From Halopseudomonas sp002296055 (GTDB lineage Bacteria > Pseudomonadota > Gammaproteobacteria > Pseudomonadales > Pseudomonadaceae): DNA of 64,000 bases. Under the pieces are notes generated by a model. The model was not told where the DNA came from. It searched no databases and saw only the letters and a list, made by a program, of their open reading frames with translations. Location: assembly GCF_050876985.1 (NCBI RefSeq), contig NZ_JBPAPP010000003.1; one strand, written 5' to 3'. Each line of letters starts with the position of its first letter. Within the stretch, counting starts at the first letter, position 1. The translations under genes and the position numbers were made by a program. This document shows positions 43,156 to 51,934 of the stretch, piece by piece.

Positions 43156-43965
43156 TCAGTCGGCAAAGACAAAGCCAGACAGCGGCACCCCCATGGCTAC
43201 CTGATGGAAGGCACAGGTACCCGCACTCTCGCCGGCTGCCCCTGCTACCACGTGCAAGGGTAACAGGTGCTCGGCGTCCGGATGAGCCAGTTGCGCACCC
43301 GGCGCCTGCTGCCATTTAGCCAACGCGGCGTCGCGCTCTGCCTGCGGCAGCATGACAGCCGCCTGCAGCCAATTGTCGAAGGCGAGCACGGCCGGTGCCG
43401 GGGTGGCCAGGCTGGCGCGCATCAGCGGGATGTTGTGAAAACTCATGCCACTGCCGACGATCAAAACGCCCTGCTCGCGCAGCGGCGCCAGCGCACGGCC
43501 CAGATCAAGATGTGCCTGCGGGTCCATATCGGCGCGCAGTGACAACTGCAGCACCGGGATATCCGCTTCGGGGCGTACCAGCTTGAGCGGGATGAAGACG
43601 CCATGATCAAGCCCGCGCTGATTGTTCTGTGCCGTCTTAAACCCCGCCTGGCCCAACAGCTCGGCAACCTCGGTTGCCAGCTCCGGCGCTCCCGGCGCCG
43701 GCCAGGTCAGTTGATAGGTATGCGGCGGAAAGCCGTAGTAGTCGAACAGCAGGCCGGGAGCGGCCTGGGTATTGAGGGTAAAGAGCGGTTCTTCCCAGTG
43801 GGCGGAGATCACCAGCAATGCACGGGGAGCGACGTTCAGGCTCGGCAGCAGATTGCGCAGCCAAGCCTCCATGCCCTGCCAGGTGTCGGCCGGCTCCCAC
43901 TCCATGAAGAAGCAGGGACCGGCGCCATGGGGAAGAAAGACCGTCGGCAGTCGATTGGCAGACAT
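43156..43965 (-). CDS. LigB-type extradiol dioxygenase, 4,5-DOPA dioxygenase-like (YgiD)
   Basis: The 269-residue protein has the class III ring-cleavage fold with metal histidines in FLPHGAGP (residue 14), ISAHWEE (about 57), LIVGSGMSFHN (about 176) and HLLPLHVVAGAAG (about 230). Bacterial YgiD uses zinc or iron and acts on catechols such as DOPA in vitro. GGAGGATTGATC gives a good start at 43965. The adjacent DoxX gene and divergent LysR regulator form a common pseudomonad module induced by electrophilic aromatics; the natural substrate is unknown. Confidence 0.87.
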   Translation of the reverse strand: MSANRLPTVFLPHGAGPCFFMEWEPADTWQGMEAWLRNLLPSLNVAPRALLVISAHWEEPLFTLNTQAAPGLLFDYYGFPPHTYQLTWPAPGAPELATEVAELLGQAGFKTAQNNQRGLDHGVFIPLKLVRPEADIPVLQLSLRADMDPQAHLDLGRALAPLREQGVLIVGSGMSFHNIPLMRASLATPAPAVLAFDNWLQAAVMLPQAERDAALAKWQQAPGAQLAHPDAEHLLPLHVVAGAAGESAGTCAFHQVAMGVPLSGFVFAD

Positions 43966-43990
43966 GATCAATCCTCCAGCAAATGAGTCA

Positions 43991-44446
43991 TCAGATACGC
44001 AGGCCGAGGCGTGCATCCAGCGAGAAGCGGTCGCCACCGCGCAGGAAGATGCCAAAGGCTGTCAGCGCCCACAGCAGCGGGTATTCGACGCCACCATCAG
44101 TCCAGAAGAAGCCGTTGGCCGTGTGCACGGTCAGCGCCACACCGAGCATAAAGGTGACCGCCAGCGCCGCCGGACGGGTCAGCAGCCCCAACACCAGCGC
44201 CAGGCCACCGAAGAACTCGACCAGCCCCGCCAGCAGGGCAAACAGGATACCGGGGGACATGCCCAGCGAGCCTTCGAAGAACTGGCCAGTCGCTTCCAGG
44301 CCGTAACCACCAAACCAGCCAAACAGCTTTTGCGCGCCGTGCGGCATCAGCATCAGGCCTGCGGTGATACGAATCAGCGGATAACCCAGCGGAGCCAGGC
44401 GCTCGAAGATTGCCGGACCAGGGGTTACGGTGTTTTGGTTGCTCAT
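43991..44446 (-). CDS. DoxX-family membrane protein
   Basis: The 151-residue protein has four transmembrane helices and the DoxX pattern LIRITAGLMLMPHGAQKLFGWFGG and VEFFGGLALVLGLLTRPAAL. Family members act in quinone or thiosulfate oxidation or in redox stress complexes. It starts after GGAGACACATC and lies 25 bases upstream of the dioxygenase on the same strand, so the two form an operon divergent from a LysR gene. Confidence 0.87.
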   Translation of the reverse strand: MSNQNTVTPGPAIFERLAPLGYPLIRITAGLMLMPHGAQKLFGWFGGYGLEATGQFFEGSLGMSPGILFALLAGLVEFFGGLALVLGLLTRPAALAVTFMLGVALTVHTANGFFWTDGGVEYPLLWALTAFGIFLRGGDRFSLDARLGLRI

Positions 44447-44533
44447 GATGTGTCTCCAAAAAGTTGCAGTGAGTTGATGGAGAGCAGACTATTCTGGTTT
44501 CCATATCTCGCAAAGACTTCAAAAAAGGAACCC

Positions 44534-45454
44534 ATGGTTAACGAAACGGAAACCCTTGGTGGCTCACTGGAGGACCTGCACGCCTTCTGCGCGGTCATCG
44601 AGTTTGGCACCCTGTCTGCCGCCGCCCGTGAACGCGGCGAGACCAAGGGCAGCATAAGCCGCCGATTGTCTCGGCTGGAGCAACGTCTGGGCGTGGCATT
44701 GCTGGCCCGCACACCCCGCTCGGTCAGCGTTACGGAAGAGGGCACCGCGTTCTACCTCAAGGCTCGTGACGCCCTCGCCCTGCTTGCCGATGCCAGCGCC
44801 AGCGCACGGGCAGCTCAGGATGTACCGGCCGGGCACCTGCGCCTGACTGCGCCGCTGGACCTTGGGGTCGGCGTACTGCCACCGCTGCTGACCCGGTTTC
44901 GCGCGCTGTACCCTCAGATCGATATCGAGCTGTTGCTGACCGACACCCCGCTGGACCTCAGCGCACATCGTATTGATCTGGCGCTGCGCGCCACCCCTGG
45001 CAACCTGCCGGACATGAGTTATCGCGCATCGGCGCTAGCGCACTTTCGCATCCAGCTATACGCCGCCCCGCAGTTGGCGATACCAGAGCAGCCGCACGAG
45101 CTGAGCAACTATCCGGTGCTGGCTTGCCGCGAGCAGGCCGGTGCCACGACCCTTGAGCTGGAAGATGAGCGCGGCCGGCAAACCACCCTGACCATCAAGC
45201 CAGTCATGCGCACCAACGACTTTGCCAGCGCGCTGCAGCTGCTACGCCACGGCGCCGGCATTGGCCCGCTGCCAGACCTGATCGCCCGTGAATCGCTGGC
45301 GCGCGGCGAATTGGTCACGGTGCTGCCGCAGTGGCAGATCGCCCGCGGCACGCTCTACGCCATCAGCCTGGGCGGTGCTCAGGCTCCAGCGCGCGTGCGG
45401 CTATTTCGTGAATTTCTGCGCCAGCAGTTGGGTCCGGATTCACACACTGGTTAA
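44534..45454 (+). CDS. LysR-family transcriptional regulator
   Basis: The 306-residue protein has a winged helix (residues 12-70, FGTLSAAARERGETKGSISRRLSRLEQRLG) and a full LysR effector domain. It is divergent from the doxX-dioxygenase operon with 87 bases between, so it is the likely regulator of that operon. AAGGAA precedes ATG 44534. Confidence 0.9.
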   Translation: MVNETETLGGSLEDLHAFCAVIEFGTLSAAARERGETKGSISRRLSRLEQRLGVALLARTPRSVSVTEEGTAFYLKARDALALLADASASARAAQDVPAGHLRLTAPLDLGVGVLPPLLTRFRALYPQIDIELLLTDTPLDLSAHRIDLALRATPGNLPDMSYRASALAHFRIQLYAAPQLAIPEQPHELSNYPVLACREQAGATTLELEDERGRQTTLTIKPVMRTNDFASALQLLRHGAGIGPLPDLIARESLARGELVTVLPQWQIARGTLYAISLGGAQAPARVRLFREFLRQQLGPDSHTG

Positions 45455-45487
45455 ACTGACAGGCAGAAACGTCGTAGCGGAGTCACC

Positions 45488-47401
45488 ATGCAGATCGAGC
45501 TGATCGAGATTCGCGACCACCTGAGTCGCTTCCCGCCCTTCGATGAGCTGCCCGAAGAGGTGCTCGACGAAATCGCCCGTCAAGTGGAGGTCGGCTACTG
45601 CAAAGCCGGCACGCAGATTCTTACCTTCAATCAGGAAATCCACGAACTGCACTATGTACGTAGCGGCGCGGTGGACATCTTTCGACGCAACGGCGACCTC
45701 TACAACCGCCTGAGCGAAGGCGATATCTTCGGCCACTTCGGCCTGCTGGGGCGCAACCGCGTGCGCTTTCCGGCCAAGGCCATTGAAGACACGCTAATCT
45801 ACTACATTCCGGGCACCCTGTTTGATCAGCTCTGCGAACAGCACGAGCACTTCGCCGACTTTGTCGAGGCCGAAGGCCAGTCACGCCTGAAGGCGGCGGT
45901 TGAAAACGGCCGCGCCAGCGAGCTGATGAAGATCAAGGTGCGCAAACTGATCTCACGCCTGCCCGTCACCGTGCCACTGACCACCTCGGTGCAGGAAGCC
46001 GCACGCACCATGACCGAGCAGAGTGTGTCATCGCTGGTGGTAATTGATCCGCACAGCCAATGGCCCAACCCGGATCGGGTGCCGGTCGCCGAGCCGCACC
46101 ACGGCGTGATGGTCGGCATCATTACTGACCGCGACTTCCGCACCCGGGTGCTGGCCGAGGGATTGAGCGGCGACACGCCGGTATCGGCCATCATGTCGCC
46201 CAACCCGATTACCGTGCAGGGTGACGACACCGTGTTCGAAGCCATGCTCAGCATGCTGCGCAACAACATCCACCACCTGCCGGTGGTGACCCGGCGGCGG
46301 CCCATCGGGCTGATCAATCTCAGCGACATCATCAAGTACGAGTCCCAGAGCAGCCTGTACCTGGTCAGCGCCATCTATAACAAGCAATCGGTTGAAGAGC
46401 TGAAAAGCCTGCTGCCGGACGTGCGCGCGACCTTTGTGCGCATGGCCCGCGACGAAGCCAGCGCGCACATGATCGGCAGCGCCATGTCCGGTATCGGCCG
46501 CAGCTTCACCCAACGCTTGCTGGAGCTGGCCGAAGACCAGTTGGGCCCGCCACCGGTGCCCTACGCTTTCATGGCACTCGGCTCCATGGCCCGCGACGAA
46601 CAGCTGGTGGTCACAGACCAGGACAACGCACTGGTGCTGGACGACAGCTTCAATCCGGCCGAGCACGACGACTACTTCTTGCAGCTGGCGACCATCGTCA
46701 GCGACGGTCTGGCCGCCTGCGGTTACAGCTACTGCAAGGGCGGCATCATGGCGACCAATCCCAAGTGGCGGCAGCCGCTATCGGTTTGGCGCGGCTACTT
46801 CAACGACTGGATCGACCGCCCAAAACCCGAGGCGCTGCTCAACAGCTGCATCTTCTTTGATCTGGATGCGGTCTACGGTGAAAGCGCGCTGGTCGAGGAG
46901 CTGCAGGAACTGCTGGCCCACCGCGCCAGCAGCAACGAGCCGTTTCTCGCGGCGCTGGCCCGCAACGCCCTCAATCGCACGCCGCCGCTGGGCTTTTTCC
47001 GCACCTTTGTAATGGAGAAGGACGGGCGTCACAAGAACGTGATCAACCTCAAGCGCCGCGGCACCGCTCCGCTGACCGACCTGATTCGCGTACACGCTCT
47101 GGCCTGCGGCTCACGTGCACAAAACTCCTTCGAGCGACTGGACGCCATTGCCGCGACCAAGCTGATACCGCCGGAGGCGCTGGAGCGGCTGCGCTACGCG
47201 CTGGAGTTTCTCTCGCTGGTACGCATACGTCATCAGGCGGTCGATATCGAAGACGGCATGGACCCGGACAATGACGTGGAGCCGGAAAACATCCCGGCCG
47301 CCGAACGGCATAACCTCAAGGAAGCGTTTCAGGTGCTCAGCAATGCACAGAAATTTCTGCGCTTCCGCTACCCGCACCTGCCGGTCACCCGCACCCTATG
47401 A
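45488..47401 (+). CDS. cNMP-binding/CBS/DUF294 putative nucleotidyltransferase
   Basis: The 637-residue protein has four modules: a cyclic-nucleotide-binding-like domain (residues 10-125), two CBS domains (155-290), a GlnD-like nucleotidyltransferase domain (about 335-475; GSMARDEQLVVTDQDNALV holds the G-S and D-x-D catalytic residues) and a DUF294 C-terminal helical domain (500-630). The set is a known but poorly characterised signalling protein of pseudomonads. It overlaps the exonuclease gene by four bases, an association conserved in many relatives. Confidence 0.88.
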   Translation: MQIELIEIRDHLSRFPPFDELPEEVLDEIARQVEVGYCKAGTQILTFNQEIHELHYVRSGAVDIFRRNGDLYNRLSEGDIFGHFGLLGRNRVRFPAKAIEDTLIYYIPGTLFDQLCEQHEHFADFVEAEGQSRLKAAVENGRASELMKIKVRKLISRLPVTVPLTTSVQEAARTMTEQSVSSLVVIDPHSQWPNPDRVPVAEPHHGVMVGIITDRDFRTRVLAEGLSGDTPVSAIMSPNPITVQGDDTVFEAMLSMLRNNIHHLPVVTRRRPIGLINLSDIIKYESQSSLYLVSAIYNKQSVEELKSLLPDVRATFVRMARDEASAHMIGSAMSGIGRSFTQRLLELAEDQLGPPPVPYAFMALGSMARDEQLVVTDQDNALVLDDSFNPAEHDDYFLQLATIVSDGLAACGYSYCKGGIMATNPKWRQPLSVWRGYFNDWIDRPKPEALLNSCIFFDLDAVYGESALVEELQELLAHRASSNEPFLAALARNALNRTPPLGFFRTFVMEKDGRHKNVINLKRRGTAPLTDLIRVHALACGSRAQNSFERLDAIAATKLIPPEALERLRYALEFLSLVRIRHQAVDIEDGMDPDNDVEPENIPAAERHNLKEAFQVLSNAQKFLRFRYPHLPVTRTL

Positions 47402-48129
47402 TTCGCTTCAACCCAGCCGCCCCGGGCGGGCCCGCCATCGACTGGACCAACGAACTGGCGCGCCGGGCCGAGCGCAGCCGTCACCCGGCACTGCAAACCT
47501 TCTATCAGGCCGGCTGCGCCACCGGCGACACACCACTGGAGTCCGTGCCTCTGGTCGCTCTGGACATCGAAACCACCGGGCTGGATGCGCGGCGCGACGC
47601 GATTGTCAGCATTGGCCTGGTGCCCTTTGACCTGCAGCGCATTCGTTGTCGCGACGCTTTTTATGAGGTGGTCAAACCCACGACACCGCTGAGTGAAGAG
47701 TCGATTACCTTCCATCGCATCACCCACTCGGATATCCGTCAGGCTCCGCCCATGGCCGCCGTGTTGGACAAGGTTCTCAAGGCCATGGCCGGCAAGATCA
47801 TGGTGGTGCACTACCGCGCTATCGAGCGGGCATTTCTTGACCGCGCGGTGCAGCAGCATCTGGGCGAGCCGCTGACCTTTCCGGTGATCGACACCATGCA
47901 GCTCGAAGCGCGCCTGCACCGGGGCAGCGCCCAGCCCGGCTGGCTGGCCCGGCTGTTCGGCCGCAAGATCGAATCCATCCGCCTGGCCGACAGCCGCCTG
48001 CGCTACGGCCTGCCACCCTACTCCGCGCACCACGCCCTGACCGACGCGCTGGCTACCGCCGAGCTGCTGCAGGCGCAGACCCTGCATCACTACAGCCCGA
48101 CCACCGCCCTGCGCGAGCTTTGGAGCTAA
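47398..48129 (+). CDS. DnaQ-like 3'-5' exonuclease
   Basis: The 243-residue DEDD-family protein has Exo I VALDIETTGLDARRD at about 54-68, Exo II MVVHYRAIERAFLD near 135 and Exo III HHALTDALATAEL near 203, with the final His-Asp of the DEDDh type. It starts inside the stop of the cNMP/CBS/DUF294 gene. The pair suggests regulated turnover of a nucleic acid or nucleotide; it is not the replicative epsilon subunit. Confidence 0.88.
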   Translation: MIRFNPAAPGGPAIDWTNELARRAERSRHPALQTFYQAGCATGDTPLESVPLVALDIETTGLDARRDAIVSIGLVPFDLQRIRCRDAFYEVVKPTTPLSEESITFHRITHSDIRQAPPMAAVLDKVLKAMAGKIMVVHYRAIERAFLDRAVQQHLGEPLTFPVIDTMQLEARLHRGSAQPGWLARLFGRKIESIRLADSRLRYGLPPYSAHHALTDALATAELLQAQTLHHYSPTTALRELWS

Positions 48130-48135
48130 GCCTGC

Positions 48136-49485
48136 TCAGCCCGGCAGCGAACGCATCTTGCCCGGATTGAGCAGCGAGTGCGGGTCATTGGCTGCCTTAC
48201 TGGCCAGAATCGCCGGGCTCAGGGTGCCGCCGTGCTTGCCATCTTCGAGCATGAAGGTGTGGCTATTGTTGATCTTGATACCGAGCGACTCGTGCAGCGC
48301 CATGATCTCGTTCAGGCGCTCGTCCGTGCTGTAACGCACCAGCGGCAGGCCGGTGATCAGCGGCTGCTGGTTGCCCAGGCGAATAAACTCCAGGTGCGTC
48401 AGCACCTCATCGCCTACCAGCGCGTTAAGCTCCGCCAACTGCTCCAGCACCCGGTCTGTCGCATAGTTGGTCTGCAGGTTGGTAAAGCTCTTGTCGTGCT
48501 TGAGCGCCTGCAGGGTCGAGTGGTTCCAGCAGTGCTCCATCAGCGTCAGGCCGCTGGCCTGCATCTGGGTAAAGGTCTGCATCCACAACTGGCTGCCACC
48601 ATGCTCGGCCAGCAGCTCTGCCAGCGGCTGGCGGTTATGCGGCGCTACCAGGGCCATAACCAGAAAGTGCCCTGCGGGCTGCTCGAACGGGATATCACGG
48701 AAGTAGGATGCCGCCTTGCTGTCATACAGCGACAGCTCACGCTTCTCGATACCGGCCGCATCCAGCAAGGTGCGACAGAAGCCATAGGCCGCCTCGATAC
48801 TGGCAAAATCCAGCAGATATTCATCCCAGTCGCGGGCCGGGGCCAGCGCCAGCTCAAGGTCCAGCAGGATACCGTTGGTGCCATAAGTGTGGTGATAGGT
48901 CAGCAGCTCCTCGCCGCGTAGCTCCAGCACCCGTGGTGTGGCCTCAATGGTCAGCACGCGAATCGCCTGCACCGTACCGGAGGTGGAAACAGGTCCGTAG
49001 TTGATCGAGCCGATGCCGCCAAAGCCACCAGCAAACAGCCCACCGATACTGGCCGCGCGGTAGGTCGATGGCATGCAGCGCAGCTCCCAGCGGCGCTCAC
49101 GCACCAGGGTTTCCAGCTCGCCGATTTTCATCCCCGCCTGCACCCGCACCAGCCCATCGCAGAGCCACTGCAGCTCAGTGCATGCCGTCATGTCGATGAC
49201 CACACCACCTTCCAGCGGCACCGCTTGCCCGTAGTTGCCGGTGCCGCCACCGCGCACCGTCATCACCACGCCCAGTTCAACGCAGGCACTTACCAACGCA
49301 ATCAACTCAGCCTCGTTGCGCGGTTTGACCACCAGATCAGCCAGCTTGTCAGCCAATTGCGGCACCAGCATCGGGCTGAACCAGTAGAAATCACGGGACA
49401 GCCGTTTGATGTGCACCTTGGAGGTGATCCAGTCCAGCTCTGGAAGCCTTGCCTGCAGCGCGCTCAGCGCGTCAGTTGAAGTCAT
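48136..49485 (-). CDS. FAD-binding PCMH-type oxidase
   Basis: The 449-residue protein has a VAO/PCMH FAD domain: LVVKPRNEAELIALVSAC, the pyrophosphate loop RGGGTGNYGQAVP near residue 80 and PSTYRAASIGGLFAGGFGGIGS-type loop near 145. A C-terminal domain of the glycolate-oxidase type ends with NPGKMRSLPG. Start ATG 49485 has GGAAAGAA upstream. It closes the operon that begins with the PDR-type reductase. The substrate is probably a hydroxy acid or similar, unknown. Confidence 0.85.
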   Translation of the reverse strand: MTSTDALSALQARLPELDWITSKVHIKRLSRDFYWFSPMLVPQLADKLADLVVKPRNEAELIALVSACVELGVVMTVRGGGTGNYGQAVPLEGGVVIDMTACTELQWLCDGLVRVQAGMKIGELETLVRERRWELRCMPSTYRAASIGGLFAGGFGGIGSINYGPVSTSGTVQAIRVLTIEATPRVLELRGEELLTYHHTYGTNGILLDLELALAPARDWDEYLLDFASIEAAYGFCRTLLDAAGIEKRELSLYDSKAASYFRDIPFEQPAGHFLVMALVAPHNRQPLAELLAEHGGSQLWMQTFTQMQASGLTLMEHCWNHSTLQALKHDKSFTNLQTNYATDRVLEQLAELNALVGDEVLTHLEFIRLGNQQPLITGLPLVRYSTDERLNEIMALHESLGIKINNSHTFMLEDGKHGGTLSPAILASKAANDPHSLLNPGKMRSLPG

Positions 49486-49543
49486 TTCTTTCCATCCTGT
49501 TGCACCGGCGCACGCCGGAAGGACTCCAGCGCGCACCGTCTGT

Positions 49544-50545
49544 TTAGGGCATGACCGGGTTCTGTTTGACGAACTCGGTGGTGTAGACGTCCTGCAGCGA
49601 CACCTTGTCGGTATCCACCAACTGGTTCTCCAGCAGCATGTCCCAGGTCGCCTGCATGCGCTCATCAGTGATGACACCGATGCCCTGAGTTGCCGCGTCA
49701 CCGCCGGCGACCATGCCGCTGCTGCGCAGGCGCTCCAGCGCGAAGGCCAGCTGCTCGCTGCTCATCTCCGGGTTTTCTTTCTGGATCACCGCATTACCGG
49801 CCGCAGGGTCGGTGATGTAGCGCTTCCAGCCTTCACGCGAGGCATCCAGAAAGGCCTGCACCTGTTCCGGGTGCTGCTTGATCAGCTCGTCGCTGCAGGC
49901 AATCGAGTTGCCGTAGGGCGGGTAGCCCTCCTGTCCGAGGGAGAACACGTTGAACTCAACCCCTTCGCGCTGCAGCGCAAACGGCTCGGAGCTCATGTAG
50001 CCCTGCTGCGCCAGCGAGTTGTCGGCAATAAAGGGCTGCACGTTGAAGGTGTAGGGTCGGCTCATGGCGTCGGTGAAGCCGTACTGACTTTTCGCCCACG
50101 GCCACCAGGATGAGTGCGCGCTGGAGGAGATCAGCACCTTGCGGCCTTCCAGTTCGGCCAGCGAATTCACATCCTTGTGGGTAATGATCACCGTCGGGTC
50201 ATACTGAAAGCTGGCACCAACCATGGTCAGCGGAATGCCCTGCTGCCGCGCCATCACGGTGCCGATGTCGTCCTTGATGATGCACTGCGCCTGCCCCGCC
50301 GCCAGCAGCTGCGCGGAGTTCACCTGCGGCCCGCCCATGCGGATGGTGACATCCAGGCCCTGTTCGGCGTACAGCCCATCGGCCAGAGCCTGATAGAAGC
50401 CACCGTGCTCGGCCTGGGCGTACCAGTTGGTGATAAAGGTGACCGGGGTCGCCGCCTGCGCGCTGGCGCCGCCTGCGGCTGCCAGCAGCGCGGTCAGCGT
50501 TGCGATTCGCTTGGCCCGGTTACGCGTGTTACCTGTTGCTTGCAT
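49544..50545 (-). CDS. NMT1/THI5-like ABC substrate-binding protein
   Basis: The 333-residue periplasmic protein has a signal peptide (residues 1-31, NRAKRIATLTALLAAAGGASAQA) and the SsuA/THI5 fold: FITNWYAQAEHGGFYQALADGLY, GLDVTIRMGGPQVN, CIIKDDIGTVMARQQG. Members of this group bind hydroxymethylpyrimidine-like thiamine precursors, riboflavin, sulfonates or nitrogen heterocycles. No permease or ATPase gene lies beside it, so it must use a transporter encoded elsewhere. Confidence 0.87.
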   Translation of the reverse strand: MQATGNTRNRAKRIATLTALLAAAGGASAQAATPVTFITNWYAQAEHGGFYQALADGLYAEQGLDVTIRMGGPQVNSAQLLAAGQAQCIIKDDIGTVMARQQGIPLTMVGASFQYDPTVIITHKDVNSLAELEGRKVLISSSAHSSWWPWAKSQYGFTDAMSRPYTFNVQPFIADNSLAQQGYMSSEPFALQREGVEFNVFSLGQEGYPPYGNSIACSDELIKQHPEQVQAFLDASREGWKRYITDPAAGNAVIQKENPEMSSEQLAFALERLRSSGMVAGGDAATQGIGVITDERMQATWDMLLENQLVDTDKVSLQDVYTTEFVKQNPVMP

Positions 50546-50587
50546 GACTCATCTCCTGTCGCTTGAACGTTATGAACCTGACAAAAC

Positions 50588-51439
50588 TCAGCTACGTGAC
50601 TCGATGTGGCCGCGGTACTGACTGCGGCCCCAGGTCTCCACCTCGCGCTCAACCCAGCGCGCCTGATGTACTTCAGTGATGGCCTGTGCCCACTGGCTGC
50701 TCAGTTGCTCTAACAACTGCGCGCCCTGCTCCGGGGTCGCGCCGGTCGGGTTGCCAATCACCCCCGACGGCCCAAAGTCACGCGCGGTCCAGGCAGCGGC
50801 GGGCCGTGTGGCGGACAGCGTCGGACAGGGGAATGGCGGCGGGTAATGCGCCTCGGCGCGCTCCATGCGCAGGGTCTCGGGCGCCAGCTGCATCAGCAGC
50901 GCGGTCTCGCCGTGGCCGGCGTGCATGCCTAGCTGGCGCTCCTGCTCAGGCATGAAGCTGCTATCAAACTTCACGCTCCAGGCCGAACGCGGAATAACCA
51001 TGAAGTCGCCGTGCCGCAAACGCAGCTCGCGCGCAGCCATCTCCAGCGGTTGCGGCTGGCCACCGTGGGCATTGACCATGATCAGCTTGCGAAAGCCGGC
51101 GCGATAAACCGACTCGCCAATTTCCTGAATGGTGTGCAGCAGCAGCTCGCCGGTCAGCGTGACGGTGCCGGGAAAATGCAGGTGCTCATCCGACTTGCCG
51201 TAGGTAATAGCCGGCAGCGCGTAGGCCGGAATCTCGGCCGGCAGCCGCTCCAATGCCTTGCCAACCACACCAGCAGCAACAATGGAGTCCACCGCGCAGG
51301 GCATGTGCGGCCCGTGCTGCTCAATCGCGCCGACCGGCAACACGATGACGGTGTTGGCTTTGTCGGGCAGCGCGTCGATATCGGTCCAGCTCAAGTACGG
51401 CAGAAAGCGTTCTGCGGGGGTATAACCGTGCAGCATCAT
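50588..51439 (-). CDS. Creatininase-family amidohydrolase
   Basis: The 283-residue protein has the family metal ligands: VGAIEQHGPHMP near residue 37 (Glu and His), AVDSIVAAGV (Asp), VNAHGGQPQP near 122 and HAGHGETALLMQL near 172 (Glu). The family opens cyclic amides (creatinine, lactam formamides), including MftE and ArfB relatives. The start overlaps the ridA stop, so translation is coupled. Its cyclic amide substrate would fit import of a nitrogen heterocycle by the neighbouring binding protein. Confidence 0.87.
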   Translation of the reverse strand: MMLHGYTPAERFLPYLSWTDIDALPDKANTVIVLPVGAIEQHGPHMPCAVDSIVAAGVVGKALERLPAEIPAYALPAITYGKSDEHLHFPGTVTLTGELLLHTIQEIGESVYRAGFRKLIMVNAHGGQPQPLEMAARELRLRHGDFMVIPRSAWSVKFDSSFMPEQERQLGMHAGHGETALLMQLAPETLRMERAEAHYPPPFPCPTLSATRPAAAWTARDFGPSGVIGNPTGATPEQGAQLLEQLSSQWAQAITEVHQARWVEREVETWGRSQYRGHIESRS

Positions 51440-51909
51440 GACTCCTTGGTGCCGCCCAGCGGCAGGTAGGCGGTGGCTTCCACTTCGATCAGGATGTCCT
51501 CGGTCGGCAGCATGGCGCTGACCTCAACGACCGTAGAGACCGGCGGCTCACCGGGGAAGAAGGTACGACGCATAGCGCTGTACGCCGGAAAGTGGTCGAG
51601 GTTGCGGAAGTACTGCACCAGCTTGAACACGTCGCTCATCTGACCGCCCTCGCGCTCGATGATCTGGCGAATCGCATCCAGCACATACCAGCTCTGCGCC
51701 AGAATCGGCCCCTGCTTGATATCGCTGGAAAACTCGCCGGTGCGGCCCAGGCTGTCGGCAATCTCGCCCGGAATATCGTCAAAGCCGCGGACGATCAGTC
51801 GGCGCGCCGGATCGACCGCAATCACCCCCGACAGAAAGATAAAATCGCCCATCCGTTTGGCGGCGGCGTAACGCGCCAGCGGCGCGCCGTTGGTTGCATC
51901 GTTGCTCAT
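51436..51909 (-). CDS. RidA-family imine deaminase
   Basis: The 157-residue protein has the RidA/YjgF fold: FIFLSGVIAVDPARRLIVRGF, DVFKLVQYFRNLDHFPAYSAMRRTFF-type segment and STVVEVSAMLPTEDILIEVEATAYLP, where Arg and Glu of the active site are expected. RidA proteins hydrolyse reactive enamine/imine intermediates. Membership in this operon suggests that the pathway produces such an intermediate. The gene has AGGAGTGA upstream; ATG 51912 is also possible. Confidence 0.87.
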   Translation of the reverse strand: MSNDATNGAPLARYAAAKRMGDFIFLSGVIAVDPARRLIVRGFDDIPGEIADSLGRTGEFSSDIKQGPILAQSWYVLDAIRQIIEREGGQMSDVFKLVQYFRNLDHFPAYSAMRRTFFPGEPPVSTVVEVSAMLPTEDILIEVEATAYLPLGGTKES

Positions 51910-51934
51910 CATTCACTCCTGAAACGCAAAGGGT

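Noticed and set aside
43772..44533. Long N-terminal extension of the LysR protein at 44534
   Set aside because: The extension lies antisense to the dioxygenase and doxX genes; the LysR protein begins naturally at MVNETE after AAGGAA.
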